The translations under genes were made by a program, and so were the position numbers. Below the pieces are notes generated by a model. The model made no database searches and had not been told where the DNA came from. It saw only the letters and a program-made list of their open reading frames with translations. Shown piece after piece: positions 24,557-33,081 of a DNA stretch of 64,000 nucleotides. Source of the DNA: Kribbella sp. VKM Ac-2568 (lineage in GTDB: Bacteria; Actinomycetota; Actinomycetes; Propionibacteriales; Kribbellaceae); contig NZ_SLVF01000009.1 in NCBI RefSeq assembly GCF_004345365.1, forward strand, positions 1 through 64,000. The letters run 5' to 3'. The stretch's first letter is position 1. Each line of letters begins with the position of its first letter.

Positions 24557-26524
24557 TCAGAGCCTGCGGCGGGTTCTCAGGTAGTCGCCTACGACGGCTG
24601 CGCCGAGGCCGTCTGCGTCGGGGGCGAGCACCCGTCCGCCGCTGCGGCGGGCGAGCAGGTCGACGAAGGCGTTCAGTCGCGGATCGTCCCCGAGCCGGAA
24701 CACCGTCAGGGATGCTCCGAGCTTGGCCAGCCGGTCCACCTCGGCGACGGTCTTGCGCAGTGTCGCCGGCCGCGGCGGGTAGTCGAACTCGGCCGTGCCA
24801 TCCGGTTCGAGGTGAGCCGTCGGCTCCCCGTCGGTGACCATCAGGACCACCGGCTGGGCGTCCGGATGACGCCGCAGGTGCCGACCCGCAAGCAGCAACG
24901 CGTGGTGCGCGTTGGTGCCCTGCTCCCAGGTACCTTCCATGCCGATCAGCTGCGGCAGTTCCACCACCTCGGCGTACCGGCCGAAGGTGATGAGCTGCAG
25001 GGCATCGTTGCGGTAGCGGGTCGAGATCAGCTGGTGCAGGGCGAGCGCGGTCCGCTTCATCGGCAGCCAGCGACCCTCCTGGACCATCGACCATGAGGTG
25101 TCCACCAGCAGCGCCACCGCGGCCCGGGCCCGGTGCTCCGTCTCGGCGATCTCCACGTCGGCCACGTCGAGCTTCACCGAGCCACCTCGCCCAGCGCCCG
25201 CAGTACGCAGTACTGCGTTGCGAACCGTGCGCGACACGTCCCACGGCTGGGTGTCGCCGAACTGCCAGGCCCGGCTGGACCCGCTCAGCTCGCCGGCTGC
25301 TCCGGCCGAGGCTGCGTCGCGTTCACCGGACTGGCCGCGAGCCGTCCGGAGTACGTCGGCGAGCGCTGTCTGGCCTAGCTGGCGCAACGCCTTCGGGGAC
25401 AGCTGCAGCGTGCCGTCGGGCGCACGCTCCAGCAGACCCTGGTCGCGCAACTGCCGTTCGAGCTCGGACAACCGCTTGGCGTCGACCGTCGCCTCGTCGC
25501 CGAGTTGGCGGGTGAGCGCGTCGAGGTCGATGTCCTCGAGCCTGGCACCCGGGTACGACTGGGCCAGCTGCTCGGCCAGCGCGTCCAGCTCCGCCAGATC
25601 GGACATGGCCCGCGCACCCTCGGCGAGGCCGAGCGGGTCGTCGCCACTCATCCGCTCGGACCCGGACCAATCCTCGCCCGGTCTGAGCCCCTGGAGCTGG
25701 GCATCCAGGTTGGCCAGCTGCTGGGACAGCTGCGGGTTGCCGAACGCCTGCTGCGAGAGCTGGGCCAGCTCGGCTCGCTGCTCCGCCGTCATCGAGTTGA
25801 GCATCCGCTGCGCGGCCGCCGCTCGCGCGGCCAGTACGTCGATCAGCTCGTCGACGTTGCGCGGGTTCTCCGGGAAGAACTCGCCGTGCTTCGCCATGAA
25901 CTCGTTGAACAACTCGTCGATCTGCGGATGACCCTGCGCGTGGGCGGACAGCAGCGCGTTGAGGTCGGACAACATCTCGTTGATCCGCTCGATGTCCTCC
26001 GGCGTCGTGTTCTGCAGGGCCTCCTTCATGCCCTCGAAGCGCGACCCGAGCAGCTCCCGGCCGAGTGTCTCGCGGATCTCCTCGTACTTCTGCCGGGCCT
26101 CCTCGGACTGCCAGTCGTAGTTGGCCAGCTCCCGTACCGCGGCCGCCGTACCGGCGGGAAGCGCGTCGAGCTGCGCCTCCCGGAACCGGGCATCGTCGGA
26201 CGGGTTCGGGAACAGCTCACGCCGCTCGGCCTCGAGTGCCTCGTCCAGCAGCCGCTGCACGTCCCGCAGCGTGCCGTCGAGGTTGTGGCGTCGCTGGATC
26301 TCGCGACGTCGCTCCCACAACCTGCGGGTCAGGTCGTCGAGGCCCTGGGTGTTGCGGGTGCCGCGCCGGAGCAACTCCTCCAGCGCGGACCTGGGTGACG
26401 ACCCGGCCATCACGTCCCGGCCGAGCTCGTCCAGCGCGTCCCGCAGATCCACCGGCGGCGCCAGCGGATCCGGCCCTTCGTGCCACGGGCCGTAGAACCA
26501 GCCTTCGGGTATCGCGGCGGTCAT
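24557..26524 (-). CDS. von Willebrand factor A domain protein partnered with MoxR
   Basis: 655 residues from ATG 26524, one base after the moxR stop. The first 450 residues are long charged helices (RLWERRREIQRRHNLDGTLR, LSQQLANLDAQLQGLRPGED). The C-terminal VWA domain carries a MIDAS of DTSWS (in ALLVDTSWSMVQEG), a conserved threonine in GTNAHHALLLAG and VLMVTDGEPT. MoxR/VWA pairs act as chaperones that insert metals or remodel protein complexes; the VWA protein is the adaptor. The substrate here is unknown. Confidence 0.9.
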   Translation of the reverse strand: MTAAIPEGWFYGPWHEGPDPLAPPVDLRDALDELGRDVMAGSSPRSALEELLRRGTRNTQGLDDLTRRLWERRREIQRRHNLDGTLRDVQRLLDEALEAERRELFPNPSDDARFREAQLDALPAGTAAAVRELANYDWQSEEARQKYEEIRETLGRELLGSRFEGMKEALQNTTPEDIERINEMLSDLNALLSAHAQGHPQIDELFNEFMAKHGEFFPENPRNVDELIDVLAARAAAAQRMLNSMTAEQRAELAQLSQQAFGNPQLSQQLANLDAQLQGLRPGEDWSGSERMSGDDPLGLAEGARAMSDLAELDALAEQLAQSYPGARLEDIDLDALTRQLGDEATVDAKRLSELERQLRDQGLLERAPDGTLQLSPKALRQLGQTALADVLRTARGQSGERDAASAGAAGELSGSSRAWQFGDTQPWDVSRTVRNAVLRTAGAGRGGSVKLDVADVEIAETEHRARAAVALLVDTSWSMVQEGRWLPMKRTALALHQLISTRYRNDALQLITFGRYAEVVELPQLIGMEGTWEQGTNAHHALLLAGRHLRRHPDAQPVVLMVTDGEPTAHLEPDGTAEFDYPPRPATLRKTVAEVDRLAKLGASLTVFRLGDDPRLNAFVDLLARRSGGRVLAPDADGLGAAVVGDYLRTRRRL

Positions 26525-26525
26525 G

Positions 26526-27923
26526 TCAGATCCCGTAGATCGTGGTGTCGTCGTCGGCGTCCTTGGCCAATCGCTTGGAGAGGTAGAGCGCCTCCAAGGC
26601 GAGCTCGACCGCGGCCGCGATCCTGCCTGGCGAGTCGTCCGGCTCGACGCCTGCGCGGGCTGCCACGTCGTGGAGGACGGGGAGCTCGGGAAGCGCCGAG
26701 AGTACGTCGCGGCCGGGGATCCGCTCGCCCGTGGTGACAAGGTGGCCGTTGGCAACGGCATCCGCGAGTGGGGTGAGGTCGAGCCCGGCGAACCGCTCGC
26801 GCGCGGTGTCGGCGACGGACCTGCGCAGGAGGTACTCGAGCAACTCGGTCTCGCGTCCCTCCTCCCCCGGCTCGAACTCGAGCTTGCCCCGCAGTACGGC
26901 GGGAACCGCGTCGAGGTCGACCGGCCGGGCGACGGCCGGCTCCTCACCGGTGATCGCGCTGCGGCGGAGCGCGGCGGCCGCGACCGTCTCGGCGGCGGCG
27001 ACCGCGAACCGGGCCGAGACACCCGAGCGCTGGTCGATCGCGTTCGACTCGCGCAGGTGCCGGACGAACCGGGCGAGCACCTCGAGCAGTGGTTCGCCGA
27101 CCTCGGCGGTGAGGTGGCTCTCCTGCCGGACGACGTCCACCTCGGCGTCGATGTCCAGCGGGTAGTGGGTCCGCACCTCGGCGCCGAAGCGGTCCTTCAG
27201 CGGGGTGATGATGCGGCCGCGGTTGGTGTAGTCCTCCGGGTTGGCCGTTGCCACCAGCAACACGTCGAGCGGCAGCCGGAGGGTGTACCCGCGGACCTGG
27301 ATGTCGCGCTCCTCCATCACGTTGAGCAGCGCGACCTGGATCCGCTCGGCGAGGTCCGGCAGCTCGTTGATGGCGACGATGCCGCGGTGCGCCCGCGGTA
27401 CCAGACCGAAGTGGATCGTCTCCGGGTCACCCAGGCTGCGCCCCTCGGCCACCTTCACCGGGTCGACGTCACCGATCAGGTCCCCGACGGAGGTGTCGGG
27501 CGTCGCGAGCTTCTCGGCGTACCGGAGGCTGCGGTGCAGCCAGGCGACCGGCAGATCGTCACCGAGCTCGGCCGCGCGGCGCTTCGACGCCGGCGTGATC
27601 GGCTCCAGCGGGTGCTCGGGCAACTCGGCGCCCTCGATCACCGGCGTCCACTCGTCGAGCAGGCCGACCAGGGTGCGCAGCAGGCGCGTCTTGCCCTGAC
27701 CGCGCTCACCGAGCAGTACTACGTCATGCCCCGCGAGCAGGGCGCGTTCCAACTGAGGGATAACAGTGCGGGAGAACCCGACGATGCCGGGCCAGGGATC
27801 ACGGCCGGCGCGCAACTCGGTCAACAGGTTGTCGCGGATCTCGGCCTTGATCGTGCGGGGAAGGAATCCGGCGGCGCGAAGCTCACCAGCCTTACGAGGA
27901 AGCTCAACAGGTGCACTAGTCAC
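26526..27923 (-). CDS. MoxR-family AAA+ ATPase
   Basis: 465 residues. Walker A is VVLLGERGQGKTRLLRTL near residue 70; Walker B/sensor segments are RGIVAINELPDLAERIQVAL and LLNVMEERDIQVRGYTLRLP, followed by LLVATANPEDYTNRGRIITP with sensor 1 asparagine and an arginine-finger region. In Walker B the usual DE is NE (AINELPD), a conservative change seen in magnesium-chelatase-like members. It is the first gene of a two-gene operon with the VWA protein. The 918-bp non-coding block upstream carries the 20-bp repeat array. Confidence 0.92.
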   Translation of the reverse strand: MTSAPVELPRKAGELRAAGFLPRTIKAEIRDNLLTELRAGRDPWPGIVGFSRTVIPQLERALLAGHDVVLLGERGQGKTRLLRTLVGLLDEWTPVIEGAELPEHPLEPITPASKRRAAELGDDLPVAWLHRSLRYAEKLATPDTSVGDLIGDVDPVKVAEGRSLGDPETIHFGLVPRAHRGIVAINELPDLAERIQVALLNVMEERDIQVRGYTLRLPLDVLLVATANPEDYTNRGRIITPLKDRFGAEVRTHYPLDIDAEVDVVRQESHLTAEVGEPLLEVLARFVRHLRESNAIDQRSGVSARFAVAAAETVAAAALRRSAITGEEPAVARPVDLDAVPAVLRGKLEFEPGEEGRETELLEYLLRRSVADTARERFAGLDLTPLADAVANGHLVTTGERIPGRDVLSALPELPVLHDVAARAGVEPDDSPGRIAAAVELALEALYLSKRLAKDADDDTTIYGI

Positions 27924-28009
27924 CCTGCTGACGTTAGCTCGCCCACCCCAACCCCCACACGCAATATCTCACCCCCTGTACTACGCCCCGCCCCGCCCGA
28001 CAGCGGGAC

Positions 28010-28530
28010 CTCGGACACCCCGCCGGGGGTTCGGACACCATGACGGGGGTTCGGACACGCCACGTCGAGTTCGGATATGTCGGGGGTTCGAACACTAGGC
28101 CGGGGGGTCGGACACTAGGCCGGGGGTTCGGACACTAGGCCGGGGGTTCGGACACCACGTCGGGTTCGGACATGTCGGGGGAGGTTCGGACACCACATCG
28201 GGGGTTCGGACACCACGTCGGGGGGTTCGGACACCACGTCGGGGGGTTCGGACACCACGTCGGGTTCGGACATGTCGGGGGAGGTTCGGACACCACGTCG
28301 GGGGGTTCGGACATGTCGGGGGGTTCGGACAGCGCGTCAGGGGTTCGGACACCACGTCGGGGGGTTCGGACATGTCGGGGGGTTCGGACAGCGCGTCAGG
28401 GGTTCGGACAGCAGGTCGGGGGTTCGGACACGACGTCGGGGGTTCGGACACCACATGACGTGTCCGAAGCCCCGACAACCTGTCCCAGGTCACCATCACC
28501 TGTCCGAGGTCACCACCACCTGTCCGCACC
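28010..28530. repeat. 20-bp-unit repeat array, 23 direct and 4 inverted units
   Basis: Unit consensus GGTTCGGACACCACGTCGGG. I count 23 units on the plus strand with TCGGACA or a one-base variant, spaced 18-21 bp, then four inverted units opening TGTCC at exact 20-bp steps from 28461. Two subtypes differ after GGACA (CCACGTCGGG and TGTCGGGG), and a three-unit block occurs twice. Frames through it translate as low-complexity peptides only. It lies between the divergent moxR and argG genes, both transcribed away from it. It is not CRISPR-like, since the units leave no unique spacers. Confidence 0.9.
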
Positions 28531-28572
28531 CGCGGCGCTAGGCCCCAGCACCAACCACCAACAGCCCGACCG

Positions 28573-28722
28573 CACAACCACCCGAAGGCTCCGGCAACCC
28601 CTGTCGCACAACCAACCGAAGGCTCCGCCGACCCCCGCCGCAACCGTCCGAAGGCTCCGCCGACCCCCGCCGCACAACCATCCGAAGGATCCGCGGACCC
28701 TTGCCGCACAACGAGCCGAACG
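28573..28722. repeat. 34-bp tandem repeat, about 4.5 copies
   Basis: Units start with CACAACCA and contain CCGAAGGCTCCGCCGACC. Starts fall at 28573, 28607, 28641 (32 bp unit), 28673 and 28707, the last being partial. Unit length is not a multiple of three and conservation is at the nucleotide level, so it is non-coding. With the 20-bp array it fills the moxR-argG gap. Confidence 0.8.
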
Positions 28723-28806
28723 CCAGGGCGACCGCCGCCGGCGACCTTAGCTGCTTCTGTCTTCCCAGGCCCCGGGGCACCCTGAGCCCCGACCGCCTGC
28801 GACGTT

Positions 28807-28840
28807 TTGCATAATCATTCAGGAGAGTGCATACTCTTCC
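28807..28840 (+). promoter_or_regulatory. tandem ARG boxes before argG
   Basis: TTGCATAATCATTCA (28807-28821) closely resembles the ArgR operator half of Streptomyces arginine genes. A second, weaker TGCATACTCTTCC (28828-28840) follows about 20 bp later, the spacing expected for cooperative ArgR hexamer binding. CATAAT in the first box is also a plausible -10. The second box runs up to the argG ATG. Confidence 0.72.
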
Positions 28841-28841
28841 T

Positions 28842-30290
28842 ATGTCCAAGGTCCTTACTTCCCTTCCCATCGGTGAGCGGGTCGGTATCGCTTTCTCAGG
28901 CGGTCTCGATACTTCGGTGGCGGTCGCGTGGATGCGCGACAAGGGCGCCATCCCGTGCACCTACACGGCTGACATCGGCCAGTACGACGAGCCCGATATC
29001 GACTCGGTGCCGGGGCGCGCGGCGGCGTACGGGGCCGAGATCGCGCGGCTGGTCGACTGCCGCGCGGCGCTGGTCGAGGAAGGGCTGGCGGCGCTCGCCT
29101 GCGGTGCGTTCCACATCCGCTCGGGCGGTCGCGCCTACTTCAACACCACGCCCCTCGGCCGGGCGGTGACCGGCACCCTGCTGGTCCGGGCGATGCTCGA
29201 CGACAACGTCCAGATCTGGGGCGACGGGTCGACCTTCAAGGGCAACGACATCGAGCGGTTCTACCGGTACGGTCTGCTCGCGAACCCGCAGCTGCGGATC
29301 TACAAGCCCTGGCTCGACGCGGACTTCGTCACCGAACTGGGCGGCCGGAAAGAGATGTCCGAGTGGCTGCTCGCTCACGAGCTGCCGTACCGGGACAGCA
29401 CCGAGAAGGCCTACTCGACCGACGCCAACATCTGGGGCGCCACCCACGAGGCCAAGACACTGGAGCACCTCGACACCGGCATCGAGACCGTCGAACCGAT
29501 CATGGGCGTCAAGTTCTGGGACCCGAACGTCGAGATCCTCACCGAGGACGTCACGATCGGCTTCGAGCAGGGCCGTCCGGTGACGATCAACGGCAAGGAG
29601 TTCGCCAGCGCGGTCGACCTGGTGATGGAGGCGAACGCGGTCGGCGGCCGGCACGGCATGGGCATGTCGGACCAGATCGAGAACCGGGTGATCGAGGCCA
29701 AGAGCCGCGGCATCTACGAGGCACCCGGGATGGCGCTGCTGCACGCGGCGTACGAACGGCTGGTCAACGCGGTCCACAACGAGGACACCGTCGCGAGCTA
29801 CCACAACGAGGGCCGGCGGCTCGGCCGGCTGATGTACGAAGGTCGCTGGCTCGACCCGCAGGCCCTGATGGTGCGGGAGTCCCTGCAGCGCTGGGTCGGT
29901 ACCGCGATCACCGGCGACGTGACGCTGCGGCTGCGGCGGGGTGAGGACTACTCGATCCTCGACACCTCCGGCCCGGCCTTCAGCTACCACCCGGACAAGT
30001 TGTCGATGGAGCGGACCGAGGACTCGGCATTCGGCCCGGTGGACCGGATCGGCCAGCTGACGATGCGGAACCTCGACATCGCCGACTCGCGCGCCAAGCT
30101 CGAGCAGTACGCCGGTCTGGGCATGATCGGCACGAACCACCCAGCGATCATCGGCGCGGCGCAGGCCGCCTCGACCGGCCTGATCGGCGCGATGCCGCAG
30201 GGCGGCGCCGAGGCGATCGCCTCCCGCGGCGACGTCTCCGACGACGACCAGATGCTCGACCGGGCCGCGATGGAGTTCGGCACCGACTGA
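28842..30290 (+). CDS. argG: argininosuccinate synthase (long type)
   Basis: 482 residues from ATG 28842; GTG 28827 is an alternative but lies inside the ARG box. It joins citrulline and aspartate using ATP in arginine synthesis. The N-type ATP-pyrophosphatase loop is IAFSGGLDTSVAVAWM, with TYTADIGQYDEPD, the citrulline segment TPLGRAVTGTLLVRAM and EKAYSTDANIWGATHEAKTL. The length and KGNDIERFYRYGLLANP place it in the longer Escherichia-type class rather than the 400-residue class. No other arginine gene is adjacent. Confidence 0.97.
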   Translation: MSKVLTSLPIGERVGIAFSGGLDTSVAVAWMRDKGAIPCTYTADIGQYDEPDIDSVPGRAAAYGAEIARLVDCRAALVEEGLAALACGAFHIRSGGRAYFNTTPLGRAVTGTLLVRAMLDDNVQIWGDGSTFKGNDIERFYRYGLLANPQLRIYKPWLDADFVTELGGRKEMSEWLLAHELPYRDSTEKAYSTDANIWGATHEAKTLEHLDTGIETVEPIMGVKFWDPNVEILTEDVTIGFEQGRPVTINGKEFASAVDLVMEANAVGGRHGMGMSDQIENRVIEAKSRGIYEAPGMALLHAAYERLVNAVHNEDTVASYHNEGRRLGRLMYEGRWLDPQALMVRESLQRWVGTAITGDVTLRLRRGEDYSILDTSGPAFSYHPDKLSMERTEDSAFGPVDRIGQLTMRNLDIADSRAKLEQYAGLGMIGTNHPAIIGAAQAASTGLIGAMPQGGAEAIASRGDVSDDDQMLDRAAMEFGTD

Positions 30291-30320
30291 TCTCCACCAC
30301 ACAGGCACCTCCACACCATC

Positions 30321-30353
30321 GGCCCCAGGCGACCCCCTCCACCGCCTGGGGCC
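30321..30353 (+). terminator. argG terminator
   Basis: An 11-bp perfect stem (GGCCCCAGGCG / CGCCTGGGGCC) with an 11-nt loop, 30 bp after the argG stop, followed by GTGTCTTGTCT. Confidence 0.8.
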
Positions 30354-30487
30354 GTGTCTTGTCTCTCTGAGGATCTAAGGGGTTCGGCACCGTATCTGCG
30401 GGGGTGCGCCCGATGTGGCTGAGGTACCTGGCAGCCGAGCGTGAGAGCAGGCGGCAACTCCGTCGTCTCAGCTCACCGGGAGACACC

Positions 30488-30625
30488 ATGAACCACACGT
30501 ACTCAGCCCTCGCCCTGTCCGCACTCGCGCTGGGCACCGTCGTACTCACGACACCCGAGGCATCAGCCCTGCTCAAAGATCCAGGCGGCGCGTCCGCTCC
30601 CTACGCCGAAAGCCGGGACGACTAG
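30488..30625 (+). CDS. 45-residue secreted peptide
   Basis: ATG 30488 follows GGGAGA. The product is a signal peptide (MNHTYSALALSALALGTVVL, ending at an ASA cleavage site near residue 30) plus a tail of about 15 residues, LLKDPGGASAPYAESRDD. The mature part is tiny and acidic at the end. It lies 30 bp before the next membrane gene and probably shares its transcript. Function unknown. Confidence 0.6.
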   Translation: MNHTYSALALSALALGTVVLTTPEASALLKDPGGASAPYAESRDD

Positions 30626-30655
30626 CCGGCTCGGTGCGAGAGGAGGTGCAGACCG

Positions 30656-31009
30656 ATGATGGCTATCCAGCTAATGGTCCTCGCCGCAGTGGCTGCCGGG
30701 GTGGGTCTACTGATCATGGTCAGCTGGTTCAGCCGACTCGAAGAGGACCCGTACGTCGAGTGCGCGAACTGGCGCCGAGTCAACGCAGAAGTGGTCTCCG
30801 TACTCCGGGCCGGCGACCGCGTCTTCCTACGAGTCCGCTTCACAGTAGGGACCTCGCTCATCCAGAACGACGTCCGGTACGACGTACCGGGCCCGCTGCC
30901 ACACGCCGGAGAGCGAGTCGCGATCAAGTGGGACCCGACGGCCCCCGCTCGGCTGGTAGTCGCCCGACCCCCAGCCGCTCAGCAAACGTCGCAACTTCCA
31001 CCCGGCTAG
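30656..31009 (+). CDS. DUF3592-like membrane-anchored protein
   Basis: 117 residues, ATG 30656 after AGAGGAGG. One N-terminal helix (IQLMVLAAVAAGVGLLIMVS) is followed by a small beta domain: NAEVVSVLRAGDRVFLRVRF, VRYDVPGPLPHAGERVAIKW, DPTAPARLVV. This layout matches DUF3592 proteins. The last residues (PPAAQQTSQLPPG) overlap a decayed LuxR fragment on the other strand, so the present C-terminus may be recent. Confidence 0.7.
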   Translation: MMAIQLMVLAAVAAGVGLLIMVSWFSRLEEDPYVECANWRRVNAEVVSVLRAGDRVFLRVRFTVGTSLIQNDVRYDVPGPLPHAGERVAIKWDPTAPARLVVARPPAAQQTSQLPPG

Positions 31010-31072
31010 CGGTGCCGGTCTTCCGCAAGATGTTGAACACATGCACGCTCACGGGGGTCAGGCGGTACGCGG
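30970..31072 (-). pseudogene. LuxR helix-turn-helix fragment
   Basis: The minus strand encodes YRLTPVSVHVFNILRKTGTA then SRVEVATFAERLGVGRL. This is the recognition half of a LuxR/NarL domain (SPxTVSVHVxNILRKxGxxxRVEAAxxAxRLG). No start or upstream domain remains; it is cut by the serine hydrolase stop at 31075 and overlaps the DUF3592-like gene end. A gene relic. Confidence 0.6.
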
Positions 31073-31074
31073 GG

Positions 31075-32361
31075 TCAAGTGATGCGCGGGGTGACTCGGC
31101 CGCTGGTGAAGAGGTGGGTGTTGGTGAAGGTGATGGGGGTCCAGGGCTGGTTGGGGGCGCTGCGGGTGACGAAGTGGTTGCCGTCGGCTGGGGTGGTTGG
31201 TAGGAGCTCGTATTCCTGGATCGGTTCCTCGGCGAAGGCGAGGCGGTCGCCTGTTGCCTGGTAGGTCAGCACCAGTTGGTCGTCACGGCGGAGGACCTCC
31301 AGCCGAGCGCTGGCCCGTTCGTACACGCCGATGTGCTCGTCACCGGCCCGAACGTCCTCGAGGGGTTCGGGAGGAAGCGGCGCCGCGGCGCCGACATAGT
31401 GGGTGAAGACCTCGGAGGCGATGGCGTCAAAGAGGGCCGGAGCGTACGCCGAGTTGGTCAGCAGGCACACCGCCAGCCGGGCTTCGGGGTCGATCCGGAG
31501 GAAGGCGAGCTGCGAGATCGTGGTGCCGTCGTGGCCGAAGAGCTTCCGGCCGGACCAGTCGTACAGCCGCCAGGCCAGGCCGATCGCCTCCACGCCGTTC
31601 GCGCCGCCCGGGAAGGACACCTGCGGCTCGCGCATCCCGGCGTACAGGCCGTCCGGGTCGTCGAGATGTAGTTGGGCGAAACGGAGGAGGTCGCCGGCGC
31701 TCTGGGTGATGAGTCCGGCCGGGCCGATGGAGCGCGGCAGGTTCCAGGTCTGGACCGGGGAGCCGTCCGCGACGTGCCCGAGGGCCGACCTGTGCAGGAT
31801 CGCCTCCTCCGGCAAGGTCATGGTCGCCGACAGCCCGAGGGGGTCGATCAGGCGGGACCGCAGGGATTCGTCCCAGGTCCGTCCGTCGAGCACCTCGATG
31901 ATCCGGCCGAGGACGACGAAGCCGGCGTTGCAGTAGGAGTACGCCGTCCCCGGCGCGAACAACTGGTCCACGTCGGCCAGCAGCGCGACGTACCGCTCGA
32001 GGCAGTCGTCGCCGCGGCCGGTGTCGGTGAACAGGTCCCCGTCGATGCCGCTCTGGTGGGTGAGCAGCTGACGGACGGTGATCCGTGCGTCGATCGGTGC
32101 CTCAGGCAACAGCTTCACCACGGCGTCGTCGAGATCGAGCCGGCCCTCGGCGGCCAGCTGGACGATCATCGTGGCGGTCCACGTCTTGGTGATCGAGCCG
32201 ACCTGGAAGACCGAGTCGGCCGTCACCTCGACGCCGGTCCCCCGGTTCAGGACGCCGTACGGCGTGATGGTCTGCTCGCCGTCGGCCCAGATCCCGAGTA
32301 CTGCGCCGGGCACTCCGGCGTCGGCGGCGAGTGCTTCCAGGCGCGAGGTCCAGTCAGGCAT
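31075..32361 (-). CDS. serine hydrolase (class C beta-lactamase/penicillin-binding fold)
   Basis: 428 residues from ATG 32361. The catalytic triad of the family is visible: SxxK in VFQVGSITKTWTATMIVQLA, YxN in AYSYCNAGFVVLGRIIEVLD, and HxG in RKLFGHDGTTISQLAFLRID. There is no signal peptide, so a cytoplasmic esterase, peptidase or amidase is more likely than a secreted beta-lactamase. The C-terminal 100 residues form a lipocalin-like domain. It starts 10 bp after the Clp-N/HTH gene and is probably its co-transcribed partner. Confidence 0.92.
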   Translation of the reverse strand: MPDWTSRLEALAADAGVPGAVLGIWADGEQTITPYGVLNRGTGVEVTADSVFQVGSITKTWTATMIVQLAAEGRLDLDDAVVKLLPEAPIDARITVRQLLTHQSGIDGDLFTDTGRGDDCLERYVALLADVDQLFAPGTAYSYCNAGFVVLGRIIEVLDGRTWDESLRSRLIDPLGLSATMTLPEEAILHRSALGHVADGSPVQTWNLPRSIGPAGLITQSAGDLLRFAQLHLDDPDGLYAGMREPQVSFPGGANGVEAIGLAWRLYDWSGRKLFGHDGTTISQLAFLRIDPEARLAVCLLTNSAYAPALFDAIASEVFTHYVGAAAPLPPEPLEDVRAGDEHIGVYERASARLEVLRRDDQLVLTYQATGDRLAFAEEPIQEYELLPTTPADGNHFVTRSAPNQPWTPITFTNTHLFTSGRVTPRIT

Positions 32362-32371
32362 GACGCCTAAG

Positions 32372-33079
32372 TTACTTGGCCGTCTCCAGCTCGTTGAGCA
32401 CGGCCCGGATCGCAGCCCAGGCAGCCGATTCGTCCAGGCCGAGCCCCTGCAGGACGGTGGTCGCGACACCGGCCTGGTCGCGGTAGAACGCGAGCAGCAG
32501 ATGCTCGGTGCCGACGTAGTTGTGGCCCAGCGCGAGCGCCTCACCCGCGGCGCCTTGCAGGACGTGCGATGCGCGCCGGGTGAACCCGAGCTCCTCCTCG
32601 TTCACGGGTCCCTCACCGGCGGGGACTGCCGCGTTCACCGCTTCGGACACCGCCTGCTCGGTGACGCCGTGGGCAACGAGCACCTTCGTGGCGAGGGCCT
32701 CCGGCTGGGTGTAGAAGGCGAGCAGCAGGTGCTCGGTACCGACGTACGAGTGGGTGAGGCCGCGGGCGACATCGGCCGCCGCCTCGACGGCCGCGCGGGT
32801 CCGCGGGGTGTAGTGCTCGAACGCGGGCCGGCTCGTCCACGACTCGGCGAAGCGTTTGTGCGCGGCCTGCTTGCTGACGCCGAGCACGGTGCTGATCTCG
32901 ACCCACGACTTGCCGGCGCCGCGGGCCCGGTCGACGAAGTAGCCGAGCGCGGCGTCGCTGGTGCTGGTCAGTTCGCTGATCGTGCTCGCGGCGGTGCCGA
33001 GCTGGTCGAGGACGTCGTCGGTGCCGGCGTCCGCACGGATGGTGTCGATGAGTTGTTGCAGATCGGGCCCAGGAGTCAT
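32372..33079 (-). CDS. Clp N-terminal-repeat protein with an HTH domain
   Basis: 235 residues. Residues 40-85 hold an HTH-like segment, SWVEISTVLGVSKQAAHKRF. Two Clp-N repeats follow, each with the same core: HSYVGTEHLLLAFYTQPEAL near 109 and HNYVGTEHLLLAFYRDQAGV near 184. Clp-N domains normally bind substrates or adaptors for ClpA/ClpC; here no ATPase is attached. The HTH and two identical palindromes immediately upstream suggest a DNA-binding regulator whose Clp-N part senses a protein or small ligand. It leads an operon with the serine hydrolase. Confidence 0.85.
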   Translation of the reverse strand: MTPGPDLQQLIDTIRADAGTDDVLDQLGTAASTISELTSTSDAALGYFVDRARGAGKSWVEISTVLGVSKQAAHKRFAESWTSRPAFEHYTPRTRAAVEAAADVARGLTHSYVGTEHLLLAFYTQPEALATKVLVAHGVTEQAVSEAVNAAVPAGEGPVNEEELGFTRRASHVLQGAAGEALALGHNYVGTEHLLLAFYRDQAGVATTVLQGLGLDESAAWAAIRAVLNELETAK

Positions 33080-33081
33080 CC

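Noticed and set aside
21526..24837. 1,103-residue plus-strand open frame
   Set aside because: Runs antisense to ppdK and part of the VWA gene; His/Arg/Gly-rich composition typical of a GC shadow, no motif.
28010..28530. CRISPR array
   Set aside because: Unit-to-unit spacing is only 18-21 bp and the intervening bases are themselves repeated, so no spacers exist. No cas gene is near.
28172..28750. Low-complexity protein (GFGHHVGG-like repeats) encoded by the array
   Set aside because: It is the translation of the 20-bp repeat; unit spacing is not a multiple of three, so the peptide pattern changes frame, and there is no ribosome site.
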